DNA from: Puccinia triticina
Taxonomy: Eukaryota; Basidiomycota; Pucciniomycetes; Pucciniales; Pucciniaceae
Direction: 5' to 3'
Assembly: GCF_026914185.1 (NCBI RefSeq)
Contig: NC_070575.1
Span: 682,001-746,000, forward strand
DNA length: 64,000 nucleotides
The notes below the pieces were generated by a model that was given only the letters and a program-made list of their open reading frames with translations, had not been told where the DNA came from and ran no database searches. The position numbers were made by a program, and so were the translations under genes. Below, piece after piece: positions 1 to 11,789 of the stretch (the stretch's first letter is position 1; every line of letters starts with the position of its first letter).

Positions 1-787
1 AGTGCCCAGACGCGCTTGCAACACCATAAACACATTTTGGGTGGTTGTGTGTTGGTTCCATGTTCTTTATTGGGGGGATGTCGAATTTTAGCGAATTTTA
101 CATCCTTTGTTTTACATTAGTAAAACCCCAATGATGTAAAATTGAACGTGTCAGAGGCCAACTCCGGACTTAGTCGAGTCAGTCCCAGCCCCAGCCGGCA
201 TTGCTTTGCCCAGCCAGGTTGCCCGGGACTCCGTTCCGCTGGTTTCGAGTGAACGGGTACTGGCCGGATGTCCAGCGCAGATGGCGGAGTGCAGTGCTGT
301 CATGTACGAGTGTGGAAAGGAGCTCTCACAGAGGTCTTCAACGAACAGAAAGAAGAAAAAAAAAACGACGATCGTAGTATCACTGACAAACACACTAACA
401 GCAGCATTAACAATAACAACAACAAGGGCGATAGCTGCAGAGGGACTGGGGAAGATGATATGGGAAACACTGGCTGATGGTGTAAGGAAAACATGCGTTC
501 TATGGATAATATATAGAAAGATGGACTTTAAAGGTGTCCGGACATATGATGATAGAAGCTCTCTCTCTCTTTCTCTATGCAGGAATAAAAACAAAGAGCT
601 AGAAAGGGAAAGCGACGAGGCAGCGTGGTGACATAACGACGTACAAGGAGACCTGCGAAAGGCCCCATTTTTTGAACCGATGGAGGTGGGGGTTTTAGGC
701 AAGACGAGGGGATGCTCTTTTGGAAGAAGATATGCAGATGTAGGAGAGATGCTTGATGCGGAAGCGAGAAACGTAAGGTGTAGGCGA
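1..787. other. Region without a supported gene
   Basis: This stretch lies downstream of the minus-strand GT43 gene. It contains an A-rich run near 355-365 and a CT-rich microsatellite near 560-577. Open frames exist on both strands, but they are low-complexity, lack splice logic and resemble no protein I recognise. I see no gene here. Confidence 0.5.
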
Positions 788-2462
788 TCAGGGACAGATT
801 TGGAGGTCGGTGCATGCTGGCGGCAAGGGTTCGTTATGCCAGGCGAGATGGCTATACGAAAAAAGAAGGAGATTGATGAGCAGTGAATTTTTTGGGATGG
901 GGGTGAAATTTTTTGGGAGATTGATGAGCAGTGAATTTGGGGCTGACCAGTTATAGCAGAGCGGTTCGAGGTCCTCCTTTTTGGCGACGATCGAGCCGAT
1001 GAACTCGTTCTCGCCGCCGCTGATATCCGTCGGCCAATACCTCGGGCCCTTGACGGTGGAGCCGAGCAGCTCGGAGGCGAAGGCGAAGGCGCCGTTGTCG
1101 ACGGGGAAGCTGCGGTCCTGGACGGCGCCGGCCTCCCAGCGGAGGAGGGTGTGGTTGGCGGGGTCATAGACCGGGCCCTCCCAGCCGTGGGGCCCGAGGT
1201 TGCCCATGGGCCAGACGCCGATCCGACGGACGTCCCAGATGATGACGAGCAGCTCGGGCAGGAAGTTGGAGTCGTCGTCGATCGAGAGGATCGGGCCGTG
1301 GCCGAAGATCCCGTCGAGGCCCGGGTCCGAGAGCCGGTGGATGAGCGCATAGGCCGCGTTCTGTTGGGCGTTCCCGAAGTGGTGGGTGGGCCCGTAGGTC
1401 ATGTAGATGTACGCCAGCCCGCTCATCCCCAGCTCCTGGGCCACATCGTTCGCCAGCTTCTCGCCGTCCTCGACGACGATCCAGATCAGCTGGCGCTGCG
1501 GGCCCCATCGTTGGTGGCCTGGACCCGAGGGCCACTCGCGGTGCTTCATGAGCTCTAGGTGGGTGCGGATCGTCTGGATGTGCCGCTTGAAGTACGCATA
1601 GCGCAGGTGCTTCGTCCGCCCCGCCCAGCTGGTCTTCGTGTACAGATAGGCCGTCGGCTTGCCCGGCTCGAGTGTCTCGAGGCTCCATTGGATCAGTAAG
1701 GGGATATCCGCGCCCAGCTCGGTCTGGAGAAGCAGGTCCAGCGCGGGCCCTTCGCCCAACCACGCATGTTGGCAATATATATCCCTGATCGAAAGCTGGA
1801 TGGAAAGATTGCTCAGCATGTCTGTGCTGTTTTTTTTTTTCCAGGCTGGTTGAGCTTACCCAGACATGCGCCAACATCGATTCCCTGGTGCCGGTGGGGA
1901 CATTGTAGGCTGGGTCTTTGAGCAGGGGCGGGCTGGTGCGGTTGGCCTTGCAGTCGCAGTACGAGCAGATCGTCTTCGGTGTCCGCAGCCTCTCTGGGAA
2001 CTTGCTCGGATCGAGGACCCTGTCCTCCAATACGCTGGGCGGGCCACTCCGCTGGAGCGGGTACGACGCTCTCAGTATTGCTTAGCACAAGGTGGGGTCA
2101 GTTGCTGGGTGTGGCTTGGGTGATCGAGAGGCGGGTATGTACCTAGGATGATTCCGGAGATGACGGCGACGAGGAGGAGGACGTGGAGGAGGAGCAGGCA
2201 GCGGGCCTTCTGGGGTTTGGGGCGGTAGGTGGCGGGGGTGTTCGAGTGAAATCTTGCTGGTTGCGAATCAGGAGGGGGGTCAGCACGGTGTGTGTGGGTG
2301 TGTGTGGGGATGGATGGCTGTACCGAACTGGGCGTCGCTGCAGGCTGCCGAGCCGGGCGAGTCGAGCAGGGGCTCGTGGATGGATGTGTGGATGGGCGAG
2401 GGGTGGTAGTGGTGCATGGAGATGTGCTCCTTGGCGGGCTCAGCCGGACTGCCGCTGGCCAT
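788..2462 (-). CDS. Glycosyltransferase family 43 (beta-1,3-glucuronyltransferase-like)
   Basis: Predicted type II Golgi enzyme transferring a sugar from a nucleotide-sugar donor. Exons on the minus strand are 2462-2324, 2256-2143, 2068-1860, 1795-948 and 851-788; phases agree throughout and give 457 codons plus stop. A signal anchor (residues about 60-83, LLLLHVLLLVAVISGIIL) follows a short cytoplasmic tail. The catalytic domain shows the GT43 order: IWIVVED, then HHFGNAQQNAAY (acceptor/donor loop), the metal-binding SIDDDSN, VWPMGNLG, SFPVDNGAFAF, GENEF and a terminal AWHN resembling the family's VWHT. The last intron uses a GTCAGC donor and contains a 23-bp direct repeat. Start choice: the first ATG in a frame that joins phase-correctly to the membrane anchor. 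Donor and acceptor sugars cannot be told from sequence. The neighbouring SSU72 gene lies upstream, on the same strand, with a gap of about 110 bp. Confidence 0.85.
869..938. repeat. Direct repeat inside last GT43 intron
   Basis: The segment GAGATTGATGAGCAGTGAAT occurs twice, starting near 869 and 917, separated by a related TTTTGGGA-rich spacer. It lies wholly within the last intron of the GT43 gene (947-852), so it lengthens the intron without touching coding sequence. Confidence 0.8.
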
Positions 2463-2548
2463 GCTGTCGTGGTTGGGCGCAGGATGGCCGGGGCGGGCAC
2501 TGGGCTTATGGGCACCCCCCGTGGGGCTCGGCAGGGGGGATTGTTTAC

Positions 2549-2588
2549 TTCATTTCATTTCATTTCATTTTATTTATTTATTTATTTC
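2549..2588. repeat. Pentamer/tetramer microsatellite at SSU72 stop
   Basis: Runs of CATTT pass into TATT/ATTT repeats. The stop codon and final codons of the SSU72 frame lie inside this tract, so the C-terminal residues (about [10 protein letters not shown]) are partly microsatellite-encoded. Confidence 0.8.
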
Positions 2589-3606
2589 TATGTAAGCTAT
2601 ATATTTATTTCTGTAGTACATGGCTCTAGTAGTAGCCCACTGGGGGAGGAGAGAGAGCACGTCAGAGCGGGCGGCGCAAGGATGGGTGGCTGGGCGACTG
2701 ACCGGTGTGGATGAGCTGGTGGGGGTGGCGGTCCATCTGGCGCTCGAGGATGGCGGCGAGCTCGGCGTCGAGGTCGCCGGCGGCCTCGATGGCCGTGCAC
2801 AGCTCCAGGAGGGCCTTCCCCGCCAGGCTGGCCTCCTCGTGGTTGTCCTTGATCTCGATGTTGATGAGGTGGACGGGCTTGTTGAGCTCGCCGCCCCGGC
2901 TGAACAGGTCGTCGCAGACCGCATCGAAGCAGCGCTCCTCACAGGTAATCACCACATCCGCACCGCCCACCGCGCTGTCCTGCCACCGCTCCGGCGCCAC
3001 CTTCAGCTTCCGGTTCCGGTCGAGCATCGCAAGAATCCCGTTGGCCGTGTATCTATCTGCCCACACACCGCTCAGCCCGACGGCCAGCCACACACACACA
3101 CACACAGAACAGAACAAAACACCCACAGCTTCTCATCCTTCTCCTTCAGCTCCTCGTACATGTCGTTGTACGGCGTGCCGAACGAGTACACGTTCGGCTT
3201 GTCGATCGCCGGCCCGGGCAGACGGACCATCGAGCCCGTGCCCGCCGAGGTCACCTTGAACGCTTCGCGCGCCAGCACATGATGGCCCTCCATCGACCGA
3301 TTCTGCACCCCTCATCAGCCGCGCCGCGATCCGCCAGGGGGGGGGGGACGAGCAAGCACCTACCTGGTTGCTGGCACAGACCACACAGAACGTGAAGTTC
3401 CGGCACGTCAGCCGCACCTCTCGCTCCTCCTCCGCCTTCCCGTTCTGAGTCGTCGTCGTCGGCCCCGGCCCACCATCACCCTGCTCGGCCACCTTCGATC
3501 CCCGCGCAGATCCAGCCGGGGGTGACGGCGGCGGCGGCGGAGGAGGAGGAGGCGTTGCATTCGCCGCCGCTAGCCGGGCTCGTAGTCGCGGGTCATTCGA
3601 AGACAT
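2574..3606 (-). CDS. SSU72: RNA polymerase II CTD phosphatase SSU72
   Basis: Nuclear phosphatase of the RNA polymerase II C-terminal domain (phospho-Ser5/Ser7), acting with the cleavage/polyadenylation machinery in termination and 3' end formation (established for the family). Exons on the minus strand are 3606-3364, 3302-3127, 3052-2703 and 2623-2574, with consistent phases, giving 272 residues. Exon 1 ends and exon 2 begins exactly within the catalytic CX5R loop: VCASNQ joins NRSMEGHH. Further family landmarks are [50 protein letters not shown] and IKDNHEEA, the segment carrying the family's general-acid aspartate. The N-terminal extension of about 70 residues with a proline run is longer than in yeast or human. 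Intron 2 carries a CA microsatellite. Intron 3 has a GTCAGT donor and produces LIHTAMYY, which matches the usual C-terminal HT.xFY ending; a short tail follows. Confidence 0.93.
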
Positions 3607-4365
3607 CTTCTCAGTAGTCGTAATATGTAAGTTGGCGGCGGTTCTCCTCCTCCCTCCCTGTGACATCCGACCTCGAACTCCCCTGCCTGCGGGGCGCGAG
3701 CTGTGACAGGTTAGCCTGCGGGTCGGATGTCACATGAGCTCCACTTATGTAAGCCTCTCCGAGCAGACCAGAAGCGGGCCCTCCGGAAGGGACGGCGGCG
3801 CCTGGTGCACGCCGGGGATCGAGGTAATCACAGCCGTGTTGTTAGAGTTCAATATACACTTATGCCAACTTTAGCTAGTTTCTATGTACTTACACCTGAT
3901 GTACATAGTTGTTAGCTTCCGTCAGTGACAGGTCCAAACCCTAACCCTGTCACTGCCGGGCACGTACAGTCTAGCTCTTGCACGCCCAGGATCCTCTCTC
4001 TTTCCTCACCAAGATTGGATACCGGGACCCACACGTGGAGAGCTGACCGCCGCCAGACTGTACGATGCAGTTTCCGAGCCTTTACAGGTTAAAAGCCGGC
4101 TCTTTACTAGGCCACGTTTGTTGCAGGCTGTGTTTTCCATATCTACGGGAGGTTGGTAGATGAACAGGTTACATCAAGACATTGAAATAAAAAGGATTTG
4201 TCTAAGGGACAAAGGAATCCCCAAGGAAGAGATCAAAAGAATCTTACAGGAAAAGTACCCACCAAATCCCCCCATCCCAACCCAAATGATGCGCTTGCCA
4301 ACCTCCAACGCTAGATGGCCAACATGATGGCCAAATTGAATCATATAAAGGTGGCCCCACCCGGA
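3607..4365. other. Intergenic, GC-rich hairpin segment then unique sequence
   Basis: The first part is the probable SSU72 promoter. Around 3741-3830 lies a GC-rich segment starting AAGCCTCTCC with GGGCCCTCCGGAAGGGACGG, resembling the GC-rich hairpins seen near 18.9, 47.2, 47.6 and 48.2 kb. A CCCTAACCCT string at 3939-3948 is an isolated telomere-like match. A short open frame at 3727-3915 is not supported as a gene. Confidence 0.4.
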
Positions 4366-4438
4366 AATGATCAGGGCAGTGTAATGATCAGTACTGATCC
4401 TAGATCAGTAGCTGTGTACACTAGCTGATCAGTGATTC
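4366..4438. repeat. Cluster of TGATCAGT palindromes
   Basis: Within about 70 bp the words TGATCAG, ACTGATC and GATCAGT recur at least six times in both orientations, for example ATGATCAGTACTGATC. The block is flanked by ordinary AT-rich sequence containing several GTAATGT/ACATTAC words (4440-4770). No gene is apparent. Confidence 0.6.
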
Positions 4439-4794
4439 CATTCAGTGCTCTTTTGAATTACATTACATCATGTATTGTTTATGTATTTATATAATAATCA
4501 ATATGTTATTTAAGCGGGGAATGAGGCCTAACAGGGGATAAATGAGTGATACCTGTCTTGGGGGTATTTCACATGTACAGTAATGTTACAGTATATTGTA
4601 AGCTTCCTGTTTGCACGTAACTTAACTCTTATAACAACATTACATTATGGTAGCTGTATTTAACTATGGTTATCTGTAAAGTAATGTATAACAAGAGTAC
4701 ATTCTTAAGCTTGTATCTAATGAATGTAATAAAGGTGTAAAAGGAATGTACTGTATGTAATGTGAACAATTGCAGGTACTTGGTATGTGTAAGG

Positions 4795-5478
4795 TACTGT
4801 GACATGTACTCTGTGGCTGACATACATTTGTGTGACACATTCTTCAGTTTCTGAAGTTTTTGAAAACATAGCTGAAGCTCAGGGAAAAGTCCATGGGAAA
4901 AAACCTCATATTAACTAGGAGTTGGACATGACTTCATAAAATCTCCCTAAGATTATACTTATACATATTTCTGAAAATTACACCACGGCTGCAAGAAAAG
5001 TATCTTGCTACCGTTCCCAAACGTTTCAGGTTTTGAAACGGTTCCTGGGAGCGTTTCCGGTTGAAAAGTGGTTCCCGGCAACGTTTCCAGTTGAAACATG
5101 GTTACTCATAATGTTTCTGGTTGCCCAATGGTTCCCGGAAACGTTTGAGGTTTTGAAACGGTTCAACAAAACGTTTTGGGTGTTTTCAACCACTCTGCAA
5201 CGTTTCACACAACCAAACTGGTTGACATGAACATTTGTGCTGCTGCATGCCTAATGATCAGAAACATTTGAAAATGGTTCGCCAGACCAATTCCGTTCAA
5301 GAAAACGTTTGCATGGCCCTCAGTAGGTTGGCAAAAACGTTTACCACGCATACAACATTTAATGTAACATTTTTGAGCAATGTAAACGTTTAGGGTCAAA
5401 TTTAATGTTTCTTGAAACATTTTTGAGCTATGTAAACGTTTAGGACCGGTTTTGACAACACAATAAGTTAATAAAATG
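4795..5478. repeat. Composite AACGTTT-repeat element, copy A
   Basis: Two modules. The first (about 4795-4985) carries CATTTGTGTGACACATTC, TTCTGAAGTTTTT and GACTTCATAAAATCTCCC. The second (about 5010-5475) is saturated with AACGTTT/AAACGTT, often in the setting GGTTCCCGG-AACGTTT or TTTTGAAACGGTT, spaced roughly 25-35 bp in both orientations. The same two modules occur at 20.4-21.25 kb with the opposite module order, so this is a dispersed repeat family. No coding capacity is evident. Confidence 0.65.
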
Positions 5479-5572
5479 TTTGCACAACCAAGTGCAAACG
5501 GTTTTTTGGATATCAAGCTCTCAAGTCTCCTCCAACCATCACATCCCCTTGTTCCCCATTCCGCCCATTGTC

Positions 5573-6626
5573 ATGTCCTCCCCCGCCCCATCCCATTCAG
5601 ACTACGGAGTTTCCCAGGAACCGCGACAAGGCCCGATGCACCACAACAATGAGGCGCCGTTTGGCATGGCCCCTGCTTGCAACCTCTGCAAACTTCATAA
5701 TTACGTGGCTCCAACCACCACCTCCGGCATCACATTATTCATCAACTACAAGCTCTTTGCCAAGGTCCAATACAATGATGAGGATTGTCACTCCTACCAA
5801 CGGTGGGCCGCTACGCTACATTTAGTCCGTAGTTCAGCGCAGCGTAGCGGATCTAAACTACAAATGACAGGGTTTTCCGTTAGCGGGCAGTGATTGCCCG
5901 CTACCGCTAACAGGCACCCCTTGAAACTACAGGGCCTCTATCGCCGCTATCAGCGCTAGCAGTGCTATTCAACCGCTAAAAAAGCTGATAGCGCTGTTAG
6001 CGCCCGTTAGCGTAGCGTAGCGTCCTGTAGCGGGCGCTACAACTAACGGCAATGTGTCAGGAACTACGCAACGCTAAACTAGCGGATAGCGCACACTACG
6101 GATAGTTTAGCGTAGCGGCCCACCGTTGCTCCTACAGAAGCATCAAGACGGAGCACCATCTCACCCCCATCCACATAAGTGGGCAGGACATGCAGGCCAT
6201 GGAATTCCCGGAGTTCAAGGTGCGCGTCATGAAAGCCATTTGCTGCCAGGCCACCAACAGATACTCGCTTGACATACTGGAGGTTTACACCGATTTCAGG
6301 GGACTCCTCACTTGGAACTACGGGTTTACCCAAGGTCCAGTCCCTCAGCCTGTCAATATTGCCATGCAACCAATCTCGTGCTTTTCCATCTTCAAGTACG
6401 AGTCCATGGACGTTTACGCAGGGTGTAGGACATACCTTTTGCTAGAGATGGACCCAGCGTCAATCACTCTCCAACCCAACACAGTAATGTCCTTACTAGT
6501 AAGTCCCCGGTCTCCTGCTGCCTCCCTTCATCCCTGCTGACTATATCCACTATTCTCAGTGTTGCCACAGAATGGCCGGATTTATCTTAGAGGAGATCCC
6601 AGATGACAACCGACATCAGCTGTAGC
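5573..6626 (+). pseudogene. Unidentified gene disrupted by a MITE
   Basis: An open frame from the ATG at 5573 (MSSPAPSHSDYG...) includes a CNLCKLHNY segment and runs to CHSY at 5797, where a 331-bp MITE begins. Coding resumes after the MITE in the frame expected when the element and one 7-bp target copy are removed (the 338 bp gained is 2 mod 3). It continues through MEFPEFKVRVMKAICC, SLDILEVYTDF and MDVYAGCRTYLLLEMDP to a donor at 6499 (GTAAGT), an acceptor before 6561, and a stop at 6624-6626. I do not recognise the family; a rust-specific dispersed gene is plausible. The intact splice sites and open frames either side of the insertion suggest the insertion is recent relative to the gene's decay. 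Confidence 0.6.
5798..6128. mobile_element. MITE with TAGCG-iterated interior, 7-bp TSD
   Basis: Perfect 21-bp terminal inverted repeats beginning CAACGGTGGGCCGCTACGC, flanked by identical CTCCTAC (5791-5797 and 6129-6135). The interior is a dense array of TAGCG/CGCTA in both orientations. It has no coding capacity. The termini fit the loose hAT pattern YARNG, but the duplication reads as 7 bp rather than 8. It shares the CAACRRTGGG start and the 7-bp duplication with the element at 53,668-54,213. Confidence 0.9.
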
Positions 6627-6894
6627 GATCACGTGGCGGCACCAAACAGGCCAAAGCTCCAAGTCCTCACCTTGCTGGTCTAGTCCTCCCCAATGCTATG
6701 CCATGTCACCACAAAAATTGACTCCTGATCTTGTGATATGTGTGTCTTGTCTTCAGTCTACTGTATTGTGATAAGTCTATTCCTCTTTCTTGCTTGAATG
6801 CTGCTCTCTCTATCTCTCTCAAGTGAAAGAGCTGCCCTTGTCTATCTGTCTATCTCTCTCAATTCCTGACATGCAAATACATGATACATATAAG

Positions 6895-6990
6895 CAAAAC
6901 TTCTCACAATGGGTCTGTTTTATAAGCAATTTCACAATATAGGAAAAACTTCTCACAATGGGTCTGTTTTATAAGCAATTTCACCCACAA
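6895..6990. repeat. Tandem duplication of about 55 bp
   Basis: The string AAAACTTCTCACAATGGGTC and its continuation TGTTTTATAAGCAATTTCAC occurs twice in direct orientation (near 6897 and 6952). It lies outside the likely left end of the CACTA element. From 6627 to 6894 I see no gene. Confidence 0.8.
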
Positions 6991-7319
6991 TTGGTCTGAT
7001 TATAACTCCTCAAGATGCAAGACAGCCACCTCATTATGTAAGCCTTCATGTGGTCCCAAAATATTTTCATCAAACAATATCAAACAATCTTCTACTCAGA
7101 ATTCTGTTAAACACATCTATCTAAATGATTTGATGAATGAAAAATGATTGCATAGAATGCACAACAAGAAACAAGTAAACAAAAGTCAATTAATAATATT
7201 GATAAACTGACTGGCATATAATGCTCATCAACTTATCACATAAGAGCCCAAATAGTAATGGTGGTTATGAATCTTCACTACACAATGAATGAAACATGTT
7301 ATATGGGGAGGAAATACTT

Positions 7320-10300
7320 TCAGTTTCCCTCCCTTTGCCACATATGCAACCCTTCCTCCAGATCTGACGTCATCACATCTTCAGGTATGGGACAAACAAA
7401 CAGGTTTGAATGCAGACGGTGTAAATATGGTGCATGATGTGACACTGCATTGAGCAGGTAGCTGTTCATGGGATTGTGCTCTATATAGTTCACGTGGGTT
7501 CTTACTTCTTGGCCTCCAGTTAGAGGGATGAATTTGGTCCTGACTGGGCAATCAGCTGCAAAGCAGTTATGCTGAACATTGATGGTGCATATGATGTGCT
7601 AGATAAAATAAGATGGATTGAATCAGTCAATGAATAATATAATCAGAGTTCATGATTAATATGATTAACATTTTCCAAGACTTAATTTGCATTGATGGCT
7701 CACCTGTGCAGGCTCATAATAAAAACTTAACTCCTTGACCAGAATTGCCATCTGATTCTCTGGCTGAGTACCTGATTTGGTGCATCTCTGTATTTTTGCA
7801 TAGAACTGATTATTTCCCACTTCCCATATGGAATCCACACATCCAATAATACCATTGGGAAACATACGTTCTTGGGTCTGTTATCTCCATCCACAAAATG
7901 TTTGGTTAGCACAAAAGCTTGCAGAATTGAGACAAATGGGATTCACCAAGACAAAAGTACCATCGCAGATGACTTACTTATCATTCAATTTGACAGCTTG
8001 AACCTTTGTGATGAGAAGTGTGGGGAAATTCCTCAACAGAGGCACTGGGACAAGTTCTCCTGCTTTGCGTGCCCCCCTATGACCATGAATGGTTGGTTTG
8101 AGTTGGCTGGACCCAAACCAATGTGAATTGTATCCCATGGATTTTTGGACAAACACATTATTATCAAAAAGTGCTTGTACTTCCCTGGATGCTTGAAAAT
8201 ATCTAAGGTGTTCATGATCACATAGTATGGCTCCTGATAACAACAACCTTATTATGTTGAAGTTGTTGAAGCAGGTGGCTATATCCCTGCTTGGGCTTTG
8301 GCGGTTGGAATGAATGGAGGCATTCCTTATCACCCCATTGAAACTCTCAAATTTTTCAGTGGCAAACAAGCTTGCTGGGCCATATCTGCGTATTGATTTG
8401 GGAAGATGCAAGATATGATGAAATTTTGGTTTGTTTGCCCACCTGCCATTCATGATACACACATGATATAAGAATAGATGAATTCGATTTTCCATTTCCC
8501 AAATGAATTCTTCCATATTGTTTATGTGAGTCTGAAATGCCATACTTGCAATTTGGCACAGTGAAGTCCAGATTTCCTGCTGTTGCTCATTCATCATGGG
8601 GAATAACGCAAAAGGGGTGGCCTGAAGAATCAGTCTGAATTCTTTCCCCATGAGGCTTTTGTAATGCTGAATCATATTTTGCGGCTGTATTGGAGGACCA
8701 TTCATTCCTTCTGTATTGAATGCGTGCCAGCGTGCTTCCAGTTCTGGGTGATCAGATTCTTTCAGTTGACCCATGAAATCTTTCCAAAGGTATTTGACAA
8801 CCCCGAGAAGTATGACATGTAGTATTTCTATTGGAGTATCCTTGCAACCATCAAATGCTATCAAATGAGCAAAGGGGTTAATCATCCTTTTGGGAGTATC
8901 TGCCTGCATTTTGACTATTCTCAACCTTTCTTCATAATCAGAGCGTTTCAGGTCAATTAATGCAAAATTGATGCGGTCCCTGATTCCATATGCTTGATCC
9001 TTTCTTTCAAATTCCTTTTGGGTGCCTGATTGGGATGTTTCCCATAAGTCATATGTATTGTCTATTGTTTCTTGCCATGTGCTTGGTGGTGGCATATGAG
9101 GGTGGCCGAAAAATTGTCTGAGGTATTCCATTGTGCATCTTTCCTCCCCTTGAGGGCATTGCAGTCCGCACATGCGACAGGGGTTGTTGGAGGTTCCTGG
9201 GTTTGGTGTATTGGTAACTTTGGCAGCCATGGGTGAATCTCCAACAAATGCAAGCATAAAAGTCATGAACATGACTTCTTTCTTAACACTTGAATCATAA
9301 GCAATACTAACTGCTGTGGCCAATTCACTGCAAGTTTATCTGGTCAATCATGGTAGAATTTTGTCATAAAGGTGATAGGTTAACTTACTTCAACTCTTGA
9401 AGTATGGGTTCAGCAAGCTCCAGAGGGCCCGCCTGATTAGATGTGCATATAAAATGGCAATTGTACTCCATGTTCAAGAGGCTTGGGGGCAGGCCACTGA
9501 GGGTAAAGCAAAATGAGTTGTGCTTATTCCATTGCTTGGAATTGTTACCTGATGTGTCATCTGCATACAAGGTGATAGGTACATGACGTATTATCTTTGC
9601 ATTTGCTTCCTTCCGCCAAGGATTTGGAACTGGAATCTTCCTTGTGCCACCACCAGGAATACATTCTGAATGAATAGGTAGGAAAGTCAGTTTTAAATCA
9701 CCAATATTTAGTGAGTGTGAATGAAAACTCCTTGCCATATATGCAGTGATTGCATTTTGCTATCAACAGTCCGCCTACAGATGTGAATATTTGATCATAC
9801 GTCAGGCGGAAGTGTGATACTGGGATTTCATCAAGCAGGTGGTGGGTATACAGCAGGTGCCCTGGAACCAACATCTGTGTGACATTGATCCTTACATTGT
9901 TGTGGATTTCCACAACATTGCAATATTTAGGCCTGATGCATTTGGACTATAGTATATCCTTGTATTTGTAAAAATATACTGGAATCATTATTATATCAGG
10001 TCCAAGTGATTGGGACACTGTGACTGGCTCATATATATAATAATGCTTGTCATGAACTTCAACCATTTGCACTCGGCACTCCCGGGGAAGCTCCTCTCTC
10101 CATTTGATACTTTGACACAGTGCGTAGATGTTTTTACCCTTTGGGTCATGGGGGTAAAATTCCATGTGTTTGGAAACAAGAGGATTGGCCAGTTCCTGGG
10201 GGATTAAATATATGGAATGAATGAGATTCCTCATTAATATGTTTCACCCAAAGTGAAATATCTGTATTACCCCTGCTATGAGATCTCTCAAACTGATCAT

Positions 10301-10860
10301 GTAAGTCTTGTTTTGGAATACAGAGATGTTTTGCTTGATTACATATTTCAAGATGTTGGCACTTATGCGGGTCCGGGCCCTTCTGATGGTGTCCCAGTGG
10401 GGAAGGTCCATGTTGCACAATAATAATATGGACCGGATCTTATCATAGATCTGGCTGGACATTATTGTGTGCAAGTGTCCAAGCATCAGGGTTCCAACCA
10501 GGTACTGTGGTGAATTGTGATAAAATAAATTGTTGATAAGCAGATGAAGGCATCTTCAGCATGGAAAAGATAGAACTTTCCTCCTTGTTGGGGAATGGGT
10601 ACCAGGGACAATTAATATCCACCTTGTAAGAATTGGGAGCAGAATATGTTGTTGGGGTCAGCCCCAAATTTTGTAAGTGGGATTGAATGATATCTTCCTG
10701 ATCTTGAAGGAAATCATGAAGGTCCAGGCTGTGTTCAGATTCATCATCAGATTAAGAATCATCAGAGCCGTGACCAAATTCATCAGGTCACATATCATCA
10801 ATGTTCATTGGGAGTGGCCTGGGTTCCTCCAAAGGTAATGGGCCAACATAGGTGTCATAT
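7320..10860 (-). pseudogene. CACTA-type (TNP2-like) transposase, decayed
   Basis: Multi-exon transposase of the fungal CACTA/EnSpm type. In coding order: an acidic N-terminal part (10,860-10,670) with in-frame stops near 10,795 and 10,757; exons with NKEESSIFSMLKMPSSAY (10.6 kb) and EFYPHDPKGKNIYALCQSIK (10.1-10.2 kb); then ITLYADDTSGNNSKQWNKHN with LPPSLLNMEYNCHFICTSN (9738-9385). An intact intron (GTAAGT donor near 9382) leads to the large core 9331-7974 with CRMCGLQC, TPIEILHVILLGVVKYLWKD and KFHHILHLPKSIRRYGP followed by FESFNGVIRNASIHSNRQSP. C-terminal exons include LLDVWIPYGKWE (7.8 kb) and THVNYIEHNPMNSYLLN (7.45 kb), ending at a stop at 7320-7322. The family assignment rests on these motifs. 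The element's first coding segment lies beyond the Copia insertion at 16,840-16,691. Confidence 0.75.
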
Positions 10861-10883
10861 TCCATGTCAACATCATCTTGTCC

Positions 10884-11783
10884 TGAGAGAAAACAGGATT
10901 GATTACGCTAACTAGAACCAGAACTTTTTAAAGATAAAAAAATAGTGAGTTAGAAAGGATAAGAAAATCAACAAGATAGTAGACAAGAAAGAGCATACCG
11001 CGATGAGAAGAGGTTTTAGGTGGAACAAGAACAGAAAGACTGAAGAACAATAGGTCAAACAATGACAAGTAGTAAGCACTATAAAAGGGAAAAAAGAAGG
11101 CCAATAAGTTTCTTGAGGATGAGATTTCTGTCTTGAGATTGATTGTTTTCTCACCAAATTGGAAAGAACCAATTGATGAATTTGAGGGAAAGCGTTGGAG
11201 CAGCAAGGATGATTTGCGTTGAAGTTGCAGCTGATCCGAGAAGAAACCGATGTCAGTTTGAGTTGATGAGGAGCGAAGTGAGTGAGAGGAGATAGAGAAG
11301 AAGAGAGGGAAAGAAGCAAAGTCGGAGGGATATTCGGAGGAGAGCAATGTTGGCTGGATTTGAGCGAGAGCCAGGCGGCTTGAGGCGGAGAGAGATAGTA
11401 GAGCGATGGAGTGATGACTGTGTTTGAGTGAGCCGCTGAGGAGGGAGCTTGAGATCGAGAAGAGGCTGTCTTTTATAGCTGTGAGGTTGAGGGTTGAGTT
11501 GTGGTTGAGCTTCTTTGTGCGCATGAGCGACGGCTGACTTGTGGTTGTTGAGAGTAGTTTCAGGGAGACGTTTCAGGAACCATAGGCGGAATGACTCGGA
11601 GCAGATTACGGAGTTGTTTCGGAGTTGTGAGACGGAAGAGATGAGAGAAGGAAGGGGAAGAGAGATCGAGTATGAGATGGGAAAGGGAGCGACTGGGAGC
11701 GGACGAGCATTGTGCGCGACAGAGCGGAAAATCATGCGCGACGGGGCGGGAATCCCAGCTGCCAAGTTGGGCAAATTCCAACA
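10884..11783 (-). repeat. 3' LTR of the Copia element
   Basis: Direct repeat of 15,799-16,685, with a 13-bp internal duplication. Read on the minus strand it starts TG and ends CA, preceded by a purine-rich tract. It is the downstream LTR relative to gag-pol. Confidence 0.95.
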
Positions 11784-11789
11784 CCCCCC

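Noticed and set aside
206..631. Plus-strand ORF of 141 codons
   Set aside because: Low complexity, passes through an A-run and CT repeat, no recognisable features.
151..1350. Long minus-strand open frame (399 codons) overlapping GT43
   Set aside because: Out-of-frame shadow of the GC-rich GT43 exon; Ser/Arg-rich composition and no domain.
1164..2030. 288-codon minus-strand frame
   Set aside because: It begins in true GT43 exon 3 but runs through the intron into the wrong frame; the spliced model gives the GT43 motifs.
3939..3948. CCCTAACCCT telomere-like string
   Set aside because: Single occurrence of ten bases; no array, so no evidence for an internal telomere.
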